From Sphingorhabdus sp. (GTDB lineage Bacteria; Pseudomonadota; Alphaproteobacteria; Sphingomonadales; Sphingomonadaceae), in assembly GCF_023910635.1 (NCBI RefSeq), contig NZ_JAAVVZ010000006.1, positions 1-64,000 on the forward strand: DNA of 64,000 nucleotides. Direction: 5' to 3'. The position numbers and the translations under genes are program-made. Positions 42,002 to 49,815 of the stretch are shown here, piece by piece; position 1 is the stretch's first letter; every line of letters begins with the position of its first letter. A model generated the notes under the pieces. The model saw nothing but the letters and a program-made list of their open reading frames with translations. It ran no database searches and had not been told where the DNA came from.

Positions 42002-42810
42002 AATATGCTTGGATGAAGCAGGCCCTGCGCGAGCCGTTAGTGCATTTCCTTGGCGCAGGATCGGCCTTGTTTCTGCTCATGGGGCAGTTTGGCGGGGAAG
42101 ACAGCCTTGACCGCAGCATCACGATCAATGCGGCAGAAGTTGCGCGGCTCGCGTCGCAATGGGAACAGACATGGCGCAGCCCGCCTAGCCCCCAAATACT
42201 CGACAGCCTGATCCGCGATTATATCAAGGAAGAAATCTATTTCCGGGAGGCCATGCGCATTGGCCTTGACGTCGATGACCCCGTCATCCGCCGCCGTCTG
42301 CGCGCCAAAATGGAGTTTCTGGCAAACGCAGAAATCCAGAATATGGAACCAACCGAAGCCGCGTTGGAAAGCTTTTATGCGGCGAACAAAATCCGTTATG
42401 CCGAAAAGCCGGCCTTCAGTTTCGATCAGCAGTTTTTGGGCGAGGATGAAGACAGCGCCAAAGCATCAATCTTTGCCCTAAACGCCGGAAAGCAAGTGCA
42501 GGCGCAACCGCTGAGCGTATCTGCCAGCATGGACAAGGCCGCGTCAGAAAACATCGCGCGTGAATTTGGCGATGGCTTTGCCGACAGCCTGCGTAATTTA
42601 CCGCAAGGGCGTTGGAGCGGGCCAGTCCAGTCCGGTTTCGGCTGGCATGCCGTGCGCGTCCGCGGCGTTGTTGCGGCGGGGACACCGCCTTTATCCGACA
42701 TTCGCCAGCGCGTGTCCAACGACTGGCGGGCCGAAACGCAGGCCAAGCGCGAAGCTGCTGCCTATCAGGCGCTGCTCGACGGATATGACATTCGCATCGC
42801 CAAGCCGTGA
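41998..42810 (+). CDS. Membrane-anchored PpiC-like peptidyl-prolyl isomerase
   Basis: This 270-aa protein has one N-terminal membrane segment (PLVHFLGAGSALFLLMGQFG) and a periplasmic part. That part holds an SurA/PpiC-like helical N-domain (LDSLIRDYIKEEIYFREA) and a parvulin-like region, with sequences such as GRWSGPVQSGFGWHAVRVRG. It is predicted to aid folding of exported proteins. It overlaps galK and the HupE/UreJ gene by 4 bp. Its pairing with HupE suggests a shared role, but no substrate is known. Confidence 0.8.
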   Translation: MKYAWMKQALREPLVHFLGAGSALFLLMGQFGGEDSLDRSITINAAEVARLASQWEQTWRSPPSPQILDSLIRDYIKEEIYFREAMRIGLDVDDPVIRRRLRAKMEFLANAEIQNMEPTEAALESFYAANKIRYAEKPAFSFDQQFLGEDEDSAKASIFALNAGKQVQAQPLSVSASMDKAASENIAREFGDGFADSLRNLPQGRWSGPVQSGFGWHAVRVRGVVAAGTPPLSDIRQRVSNDWRAETQAKREAAAYQALLDGYDIRIAKP

Positions 42811-43796
42811 TCGTCCGCTTTTTCCTTTTGCTCTTGCTCGCGTCTGGCTTCACGTCGGTTGCCCGCGCCGATGACTTGCAACCGGGCTATCTGGAAATCC
42901 GTGAGCGTGAAGCCGTTAGCCACCAATATAAAATTACATGGAAAGCGCCCATCCGGCCCGGCCTTGCCGCGCGCGTCGTGCCGATATTCCCGCGCGATTG
43001 CGTAGCGACCGAACCTGTTCGCAGCGTTGATGCCGCTGCTTTGCTGGCGCGCTGGGACATTGATTGCAGCGCAAGTTTGGCTGGCCGCTCTGTCCGCTTA
43101 AGCGGTATGGAGAACACCCCAGCCGACGCCTTGCTGCGCTATCAATCCGCTTATGGGATCACGCAGGCCGCGCGGCTGACGCCCGGCAACCCATCCGCTG
43201 TAATCCTGCAAAAGGCAGACCGATGGCAGGTTGCGCGCACCTATTTTGTAACAGGTGTCGAACATATATTGATGGGATATGACCATTTATTGTTTGTGCT
43301 GTGCCTTGTGCTTTTGCTCAACGGTGCATGGCGCGTGGCGGCAACGGTGACGGCTTTCACGATAGCGCATTCGCTGACCTTAGTGGCAACTACACTTGAA
43401 CTTATCAGCGTCCCCGGCCCGCCAGTTGAGGCCGCCATTGCGTTGTCTATTGTTTTCCTCGCCGTGGAAATACTGAAGCGCAAACCCGGTGAACTGCGCT
43501 TGTCAGAGCGTTTTCCATGGGTCGTCGCCTTTCTGTTTGGCTTGCTCCATGGCTTTGGCTTTGCAGGGGCATTGGCCGAAATCGGATTGCCGCAGGGCGA
43601 AGTGCCCATGGCATTGCTGACGTTCAATCTGGGCGTTGAGGCGGGTCAGCTTGTCATCGTCGCCGTGGCGTTATTGGTCTTATGGGGACTGCGCCGCGTG
43701 CATGCGCTTTACGCCGCCCGCGCCCAGATGATAAGCGCTTATGCCATTGGCTCCATCGCCTTTATGTGGTTGCTGCAACGCGTCCTACCGGCTTGA
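42807..43796 (+). CDS. HupE/UreJ family membrane protein
   Basis: This 329-aa protein has a signal peptide (MIVRFFLLLLLASGFTSVARA), a periplasmic N-terminal domain of about 130 residues and then six or so membrane helices. The motifs GVEHILMGYDHLLFVL and FGLLHGFGFAGALAEIGLP are typical of the family, whose members are associated with nickel or other metal transport. The conserved His and Asp residues are present. No hydrogenase or urease gene is nearby, so the substrate is open. It ends the operon. Confidence 0.86.
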   Translation: MIVRFFLLLLLASGFTSVARADDLQPGYLEIREREAVSHQYKITWKAPIRPGLAARVVPIFPRDCVATEPVRSVDAAALLARWDIDCSASLAGRSVRLSGMENTPADALLRYQSAYGITQAARLTPGNPSAVILQKADRWQVARTYFVTGVEHILMGYDHLLFVLCLVLLLNGAWRVAATVTAFTIAHSLTLVATTLELISVPGPPVEAAIALSIVFLAVEILKRKPGELRLSERFPWVVAFLFGLLHGFGFAGALAEIGLPQGEVPMALLTFNLGVEAGQLVIVAVALLVLWGLRRVHALYAARAQMISAYAIGSIAFMWLLQRVLPA

Positions 43797-43941
43797 GCGC
43801 CCAAAAAATACATTGGGTTAGGACCATGAAGGAATTTTCAAACCACAGTGTTTTTACCATATTCTGTGCCTGATAGATATTTGGCACTGCGGAAAATTGT
43901 CAACGCGCTTGCGACCCCTCAAAGGCGCAGGGAATTACAAT

Positions 43942-44634
43942 ATGCCTTTGCCGCCGAGAAAAGCAAAAATCGAAACATCCAACGACAATCGAAAGCGGCA
44001 ACGCCACAAACTTTTTCTCGAAGTTGAAGGCGGGGAACACGGCACCGCGTCAGATGCAGTTTTGGTCCACGACATCTTGGATACAGGCTTGCTTATCGAA
44101 ACCAAATCCGAATTAGGCGTGGGCGAAATCATAGAGGTCAACCTTCCCAATGTCGGCGTGATGGAAGCGGAAATCATGTGGGCCGGTGGGCAAATCTATG
44201 GCTGCAAATTCACGCGAGAACGCACGCAAGCAGCCATCAGCGCGGAGCTACTCGGCGCGCGCTTTACGCTGACCAATTCTGTGGCAGTGGATGCTGTCAC
44301 CGACACGGCAAAAGGCGGCATAATGGGCCATGATGCATCGACCGAGGGCCTATCCTATGCCAGAAAATTGTGGGTCAACGTCGGGATGGTGCTTTCGTTA
44401 GGGACCATGGCCGCCGCTGCGGTTTTTTGTTTGGTTTTCGAACCGGGATCAATGGCCATTATGGATATCGGGGTCAAAAGATGCTTTTGCTTATGGGAGA
44501 TAGGCCCGCCGCCTCTCTTGAAGCATGATCGGTCCGTATTGGTAAAAAATAAGATCAATCGGCACGGCGTAAGAAATGCTTATGTCGACATAGCTGACGC
44601 CGTTACTGGTCCCCCTGCTCACCGCCGGCGTTGA
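43942..44634 (+). CDS. PilZ-domain protein with read-through C-terminus
   Basis: This ORF of about 230 aa has a PilZ-like domain at its start. The RxxxR arginines are present (RKRQR), while the second DxSxxG motif is degenerate (DILDTG). A membrane helix follows near residue 160 (WVNVGMVLSLGTMAAAAVFC). The C-terminal 45-50 residues are read antisense through the end of tadE, which looks complete. That suggests the PilZ gene has lost its natural stop codon. ATG 43942 follows GGGA; the TTG at 43897 is less likely. Confidence 0.65.
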   Translation: MPLPPRKAKIETSNDNRKRQRHKLFLEVEGGEHGTASDAVLVHDILDTGLLIETKSELGVGEIIEVNLPNVGVMEAEIMWAGGQIYGCKFTRERTQAAISAELLGARFTLTNSVAVDAVTDTAKGGIMGHDASTEGLSYARKLWVNVGMVLSLGTMAAAAVFCLVFEPGSMAIMDIGVKRCFCLWEIGPPPLLKHDRSVLVKNKINRHGVRNAYVDIADAVTGPPAHRRR

Positions 44635-44892
44635 AACTGTGCCATTTGTTATGCCGTATAGGCTGCTGGAAACAATCGTCCGGATTTGCGCATCGGTCAT
44701 CGGTGTTGCGCCGATATAGACCGTTGTCGCGCGCGCGCCTGTGTCGATGGCGTGCCGAAGCCCGGCATTGGCCAGCAAGATGAGCCCGAATTGCGCCATT
44801 CCATAAAACAACAACACAACAAGCGGCACCGCCAAGGCAAATTCGGTTGCAGATGCGCCGGAGTCATTTTTGCGATATTTGGACAACAGCAT
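44491..44892 (-). CDS. tadE: TadE-like pseudopilin
   Basis: This 133-aa protein has the typical TadE N-terminus: a basic stretch, then GASATEFALAVPLVVLLFYGMAQFG, with the membrane helix that serves as a pilin-like signal. The remaining 90 residues form the periplasmic part. It starts by TGATG overlap with the upstream TadE-like gene. The 3' end overlaps the convergent PilZ ORF by 144 bp. Confidence 0.85.
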   Translation of the reverse strand: MLLSKYRKNDSGASATEFALAVPLVVLLFYGMAQFGLILLANAGLRHAIDTGARATTVYIGATPMTDAQIRTIVSSSLYGITNGTVSTPAVSRGTSNGVSYVDISISYAVPIDLIFYQYGPIMLQERRRAYLP

Positions 44893-45365
44893 CACTGAAT
44901 CCTTACAGAAGCATCGCCCTCAACCCGAACAAAGCCATTGGCGTCCGTGGTGAGAAAATTGCCATAATTCACAGCGGGCGAAAATTTGCCGCGAATGCGT
45001 ACTTTGACAAATCGGGCGATCTGAGAGCCAGCCGTTGTGCAGGTTGCCGTAAACGTGCTTTGGACGGCATTGTTGCACTCAAGCCAATAGGTCACGGTCA
45101 CGTCGGACACGGCAACATTTGCGGCCGCCGCAGCCTCGGCACGACTTGCGGTATAGTCTGTCTTCACGCGGGAAAAAGCGGTGATCTGCTCCACGGCTCT
45201 GGCGGCGGCAGCCTCTACCCGCAGCTTTTCGGCGAATCCCATCGCAGAATCGATCGCACCCAATAAAAGCAGCAAGCCAACCGGAAAAATCAGCGCCAGC
45301 TCAATAGTGCTTGTCCCGCGGCTATCCTGCCGGGCGGCGTTCAAAACTTTGATGATATGCGCCAT
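44892..45365 (-). CDS. Second TadE-like pseudopilin
   Basis: This 157-aa protein shows GTSTIELALIFPVGLLLLLGAID after a short basic N-terminus, as in TadE/TadF proteins, and a soluble domain with two cysteines. It lies between the TadG-like gene and tadE with tight spacing. ATG 45365 is preferred over the TTG at 45368. Confidence 0.82.
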   Translation of the reverse strand: MAHIIKVLNAARQDSRGTSTIELALIFPVGLLLLLGAIDSAMGFAEKLRVEAAAARAVEQITAFSRVKTDYTASRAEAAAAANVAVSDVTVTYWLECNNAVQSTFTATCTTAGSQIARFVKVRIRGKFSPAVNYGNFLTTDANGFVRVEGDASVRIQ

Positions 45366-45369
45366 CAAA

Positions 45370-46623
45370 TCACCCGACCAACCTTACCTGCGTGCCTTCA
45401 AAGGTATCCGCCGCCGTCCCGACGGGACAGTCGTTGGTAATCTTGGTATTGCCTGTCATGACCACTTTACGCGATACGATCTGCAGGCAATCGGTCGCAA
45501 ATGTGGAGTTTCCGTTCAATGTCACGGTTTGTGAGGGCATGTAAATTGCGCCTAGAAACGACCCCGATGCCCCGCCGTTGAACACGTCATTATAGGATGC
45601 AGGCGCGCTGGGATCTTTGAAAAAGAGGACGCCCTTATATTTGCCGCTTGCCGGAGCCGCCATTTCAATATCCGCGCCACCGTTCATTTTAACCTGTCCA
45701 ATGTCTGTCCCGGTTCCGGTCAAAATGATTGTGACGCCGATGGCGGTGATTTCGGATTGGGCATTGGTTTCAAAATCCCCACTTTTGATATAATAGGTGC
45801 CCGGATTCATGGTCAGCTTGCCGCGCACGTTGATACCAGTGAAACAGCCGGGGTTGATCGTTATATTTTGTTTGTTGCCTACGGTCAGCGAATTGCCGCT
45901 ACACACGGCCGGCGCCTCTGCCGTTGGATCTCCAAGCGCAGCAAACGGGTTTCGTTGCGGGATGGAATAAGGGACAAGCTGCGTCCCATTGGCGTAGTTC
46001 GCACTGGCGGGCACATTCCCCACCGCAGCAACCGGCGACGCCCGCACAAAAGTCGAACCTTCTGCGGTTACGGCGCTACTGCCTGTGGAATTACTCGCGA
46101 CACCGCAACCCAAATCGACGGTCGAGTTGCCCGAAAATGTCACGCCATTTGCGTTCGTATCCTCAAGTGAAATGACGCAATAGTCGCCATTGTTCAGCAC
46201 CGCAGCAATTGCCTCCACTTTAATCAATGGCGGATCTGACAAAAACAAACTCGAAAAGGGAAGCGCTTTACTATAGGTCAAAACAACCTTGACCGCGCGA
46301 GGGTCTCCGGCAAATTTTCCTGCTGTCGGCGCGTTCTCAACTGTAACACCAACCCCGGTAAATGCATCAAGCGTTTTGGCCAGATCATTATTGGCATTAT
46401 CGCTTACGCTCTTGGCCTGTGCCTTGGCATAAGCGCCGTTCAACGCAGCCGAATCGGCACTTCGCTGCAATTGCAGCTTCATTAAAGTCCATTGGATGGT
46501 GTCGGTTCCAAGGCCTGCGAGACCGACAAGCAACGGCATGGAAAGACCCATAAGGATCAATACATTACCCCGTTCATTGGTGCGTAGATTGCGCATGAAG
46601 CCGTCTAACTTACGCATGTTCAT
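45370..46623 (-). CDS. tadG: TadG-like protein (Tad pilus N-terminal domain)
   Basis: This protein of about 417 aa starts with a helix NERGNVLILMGLSMPLLVGLAG, the TadG N-terminal pattern, followed by a large polar exported region with glycine- and asparagine-rich segments. No von Willebrand A motif is evident. The ORF in the track begins 91 codons upstream in a Cys-rich stretch that looks non-coding. The ATG choices 46623 and 46617 are close and neither has a strong ribosome-binding site. The Tad export ATPase and secretin genes are absent here. Confidence 0.8.
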   Translation of the reverse strand: MNMRKLDGFMRNLRTNERGNVLILMGLSMPLLVGLAGLGTDTIQWTLMKLQLQRSADSAALNGAYAKAQAKSVSDNANNDLAKTLDAFTGVGVTVENAPTAGKFAGDPRAVKVVLTYSKALPFSSLFLSDPPLIKVEAIAAVLNNGDYCVISLEDTNANGVTFSGNSTVDLGCGVASNSTGSSAVTAEGSTFVRASPVAAVGNVPASANYANGTQLVPYSIPQRNPFAALGDPTAEAPAVCSGNSLTVGNKQNITINPGCFTGINVRGKLTMNPGTYYIKSGDFETNAQSEITAIGVTIILTGTGTDIGQVKMNGGADIEMAAPASGKYKGVLFFKDPSAPASYNDVFNGGASGSFLGAIYMPSQTVTLNGNSTFATDCLQIVSRKVVMTGNTKITNDCPVGTAADTFEGTQVRLVG

Positions 46624-46767
46624 GTCCCATGATGTCGAAAAATCCCTGCATTTACGCCAGTCTTTATCGCGTAATTTAGTTAACAACTGCTGTGAGAATT
46701 CGGTAAGCAAAAGCTTAAGGGCGCATTGCGTAAAGCGAAGCGACTGACGGGCAGCATAAGGGCGGAC

Positions 46768-48033
46768 ATGGTGATTTTGCAGCAGGGACAGGGATTGATC
46801 GGCATCTTTTTGATCCTGACGCTCGCATGGGCATGCTCCGAAGATCGCGCCGCACGGCCGTCTTGGCGCTGGATTTTCGGCGCGCTTGTCTTGCAAATTG
46901 CGCTCGCGCTGGCGGTGACACGGGTGCCGTTTATCTGGACCCTGGTCGGCTATGCCAACAATGCGGTCGCGGCAGTGGAAAAGGCGACATTGGTCGGATC
47001 AAGTTACATGTTCGGCTATACCGGCGGCGCGCCAATCCCGTTTGTGCTCAAGCCCGGCGTGGAACAGCCCATAATCGTCGCATTTCAGATATTGCCGCTC
47101 ATCATCGTCTTTTCCGCGCTCTCGGCCTTGTTATGGCATTGGGGCATCTTGCGCGCTGCGGTCCGTGGCCTGTCCTGGGCATTGCGCAAGACCCTGGGCG
47201 TCAGCGGCGTCGTCGGGCTGGGCGGCGGCGCGACAATGTTTCTGGGCGTTGTCGAATCCCCCCTTGTCCTGCGGGCGTGGTTTGAACGGATGAGCCGGGC
47301 CGAATTGTTCATGATCATGGTGTTGATCATGGCCACCATCTCCGGCGCTATCCTTGTCCTATATGCCACCACCTTGTCCAAAACCGTGCCGGACGCCGTT
47401 GGCCATATGATTGTCGCCTCGCTCATTTCCTTACCCGCCGCTGTCCTCATCGCGCGGCTGATGGTCCCTGGCGATGGCAGCATGAGCGCAGAAGATGCCG
47501 ACGCTGACCTGAAATATGAAAGCAGCATGGACGCGGTCATCAAAGGTACGATGGAGGGCATCCAATTGGTGCTGGCCGTCATCGCCATCATCATCGTCGT
47601 ATTTGCCTTGGTCAATTTGACCGACCAGTTGCTGGCCTTGCTGCCCCAAGTGGATGCACAGCCGCTCACCCTCAAACGTATTTTTGGCTGGCTGTTCGCG
47701 CCGTTGATGTGGAGCATTGGCATCCCTTGGGACCAAGCACCAGCGGCAGGGGCATTGATGGGCACCAAGACCATCCTCAACGAATATGTTGCCTATCTTG
47801 ATCTCGCCGCCTTGCCCGCCGACAGTTTTGACGCGCGCAGCAAGCTGATCATCACTTATGCCTTATGCGGGGTTGCAAACCTTGCCAGCGTCGGCCTGTT
47901 GGTATCGACCATCGCCACGCTCGCCCCCACACGGCGCGCAGAGGTCTCCGCTCTGGGTATGAAAAGCTGGGTCGCCGGCAATATGGCCTCTGCGATGACG
48001 GGCGCAGTCATTGGCCTTGTCACCTTGGCCTGA
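46768..48033 (+). CDS. CNT-family nucleoside transporter
   Basis: This 421-aa integral membrane protein has about ten helices. The conserved concentrative-nucleoside-transporter elements are visible: QILPLIIVFSALSALLWHWG, the GTKTILNEYVAYLDL stretch and the final YALCGVANLASVGLLVS. It is expected to take up nucleosides coupled to protons or sodium. ATG 46768 follows AAGGGCGG. It is divergent from tadG. Confidence 0.9.
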   Translation: MVILQQGQGLIGIFLILTLAWACSEDRAARPSWRWIFGALVLQIALALAVTRVPFIWTLVGYANNAVAAVEKATLVGSSYMFGYTGGAPIPFVLKPGVEQPIIVAFQILPLIIVFSALSALLWHWGILRAAVRGLSWALRKTLGVSGVVGLGGGATMFLGVVESPLVLRAWFERMSRAELFMIMVLIMATISGAILVLYATTLSKTVPDAVGHMIVASLISLPAAVLIARLMVPGDGSMSAEDADADLKYESSMDAVIKGTMEGIQLVLAVIAIIIVVFALVNLTDQLLALLPQVDAQPLTLKRIFGWLFAPLMWSIGIPWDQAPAAGALMGTKTILNEYVAYLDLAALPADSFDARSKLIITYALCGVANLASVGLLVSTIATLAPTRRAEVSALGMKSWVAGNMASAMTGAVIGLVTLA

Positions 48034-48190
48034 TGCGTATCATAAACTCATGGCGCTTGGTTGGCGGTCGTGCATATAATTTTAATCGGATTGCAATTTG
48101 CTGTCGGGCGTCTTTGCCTTTAAGGCGTTATCCAAGGTCATCGCTGGCGTCCGCCGCTTTACCATCACACCCAATGGATAATATAAGAAT

Positions 48191-48517
48191 ATGTCTTCAT
48201 ATAAAGAGCCGTCGTTTCAAGAACGTGCAGCCTTAGCCAACAAGGCAAAGCTGGACGCGGTTAATAAGCTGCGCGCAAAGCCAAAGCTCGACGAAGCGAC
48301 GCTTGCCGCACGCCGCGCCGCCGCCGAAGCGCGCGAACAGGCGCAAGCAAAAGCACGTGCAGAGAAAATAGCGGCCCGCGAATTGGAAAAGGCCGAGAAG
48401 CTGGAACGTGCGCAAATGTCGGTAGAGCCCGCCGCCCCGACAAAAACCGACGAAGAACGCAAGCTTGAACGCGATGCCAAATATGCAGCGAGAAAAGGCC
48501 GCAAAGGCAAGAAATAG
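48191..48517 (+). CDS. DUF6481 family protein
   Basis: This 108-aa, highly charged protein is dominated by Lys, Ala, Glu and Arg. It forms a long predicted helix or coiled coil (RRAAAEAREQAQAKARAEKI) and ends KGRKGKK. This matches the DUF6481 family of alphaproteobacteria. It may bind nucleic acid, given the basic ends, but no function is known. It follows a 157-bp gap with no other gene. Confidence 0.75.
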   Translation: MSSYKEPSFQERAALANKAKLDAVNKLRAKPKLDEATLAARRAAAEAREQAQAKARAEKIAARELEKAEKLERAQMSVEPAAPTKTDEERKLERDAKYAARKGRKGKK

Positions 48518-48531
48518 CGGGCGCTATAAAA

Positions 48532-49707
48532 TCATGCGGCTTGCTGCTTGATCGTCTCCATCAATGTTTTCATTTTGTCGATGGTATAGAGCATGCTCTG
48601 CATTTTGCTTTTGTCGCCCAGAAGATTGCTAACGCGTGCGTCGATCTTGCTCACTACCTTGGCAGAGACATTATCCTTGGCTTTGTCGCGCATGGCCTCA
48701 AGCTGTCCAAGATAACCGAAGGGCGCTGTGAACGAAACGGTCCCTAGGCCAACCGTTTTGTCGTCACCGCTGTAATGGAAAACCGCGCAGGCTTTAAGGT
48801 TGATCGTATCCCCGTCGATACTGTCAACACCAAGGTAGAGCGTCGCCGTCACATGTCCGCCATAGATGATTTTGATGGGAATAATTTTTCCGCAGGACCC
48901 GGTGTCGGAGCCCTTCATTTCCCGGAGACGTTTGACGACGTTGAGCGGTTGGCGGCCATCATCGGACCATTGCAGCCAGGACGCATATACAAAGCGCTCT
49001 TCAAGCTTGCTTTTATCGAGCCCTTTGGAGGAAAGCCCCGAGGCAACGGACTTCATGTTCGATTTACAATAATCCAGCTCTGTCGTTATCGTTGTCGTCT
49101 GATCGCCATCGGGCGATCCACAGATGTTCGATATGAAGGGAAAAAACTGCAACTGCATTCCCATTTGTATGGTTCGATCATACCCGTCATAGCTGGGCGT
49201 AGCACGCGCATAGCGTTGAAATAACGTTATCCCATTGTCTTTGATGTCATTGAACTTTTCAATCCGTTGCTGCAGCTTTGCTGCTCTGCTCACCAAAAGG
49301 CAGAATTTATCGCGGACCCGCTCATATTTGGCCTCTTGGTCAGAAGTGAGCGCAACCCCTTTTGCCTTGAGCGTATTATACGCAACCTGCGTGGCGCACA
49401 GATTGCTTGCATAGCCGATTTTCTGCGCGGCGGTCGTGTCCGTATAGGTGATCGGGTTTGGCATTGAGTCCACGTTTTTGTAGACATCTCCGCCGCTGCT
49501 AAATGACATATTGTAGACGGTGTCATCGGCGCCTTTGGGATCTTTCACCGCAAAATAGCTTTGATAAGACGCATTCATGCTGTCGACATCGGGCTCATAA
49601 TCGGCATAGGCGCTCGCGTTCGCGTCAATATCCTGCGCAAACAATACTCCGGACGTTCCCATCAGCAATGCAACAGAGGCTGCCTTACATATTTTATACA
49701 TTTTCAT
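48532..49707 (-). CDS. Secreted protein of unknown function
   Basis: This 391-aa protein begins with a signal peptide (KMYKICKAASVALLMGTSGVLFAQ) and has no family I recognise. The mature part has several cysteines, an extended helical segment rich in Lys/Glu near residues 120-165, and a C-terminal helical region (KVVSKIDARVSNLLGDKSKMQ). It lies 108 bp downstream of the lipoprotein-secretin gene in the same orientation, so it may be cotranscribed. I prefer ATG 49707 because AGAGGA lies 8 bp upstream. Confidence 0.75.
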   Translation of the reverse strand: MKMYKICKAASVALLMGTSGVLFAQDIDANASAYADYEPDVDSMNASYQSYFAVKDPKGADDTVYNMSFSSGGDVYKNVDSMPNPITYTDTTAAQKIGYASNLCATQVAYNTLKAKGVALTSDQEAKYERVRDKFCLLVSRAAKLQQRIEKFNDIKDNGITLFQRYARATPSYDGYDRTIQMGMQLQFFPFISNICGSPDGDQTTTITTELDYCKSNMKSVASGLSSKGLDKSKLEERFVYASWLQWSDDGRQPLNVVKRLREMKGSDTGSCGKIIPIKIIYGGHVTATLYLGVDSIDGDTINLKACAVFHYSGDDKTVGLGTVSFTAPFGYLGQLEAMRDKAKDNVSAKVVSKIDARVSNLLGDKSKMQSMLYTIDKMKTLMETIKQQAA

Positions 49708-49815
49708 CAAAAAAATCCTCTAAAACGGCTGTCCGCAATATTGTCATTCGGTGTCGCAATTGACTGATTATGGCGTTGCATGATGCCGGTTTTTGCCGCG
49801 GCGCCGATGCTAAAT

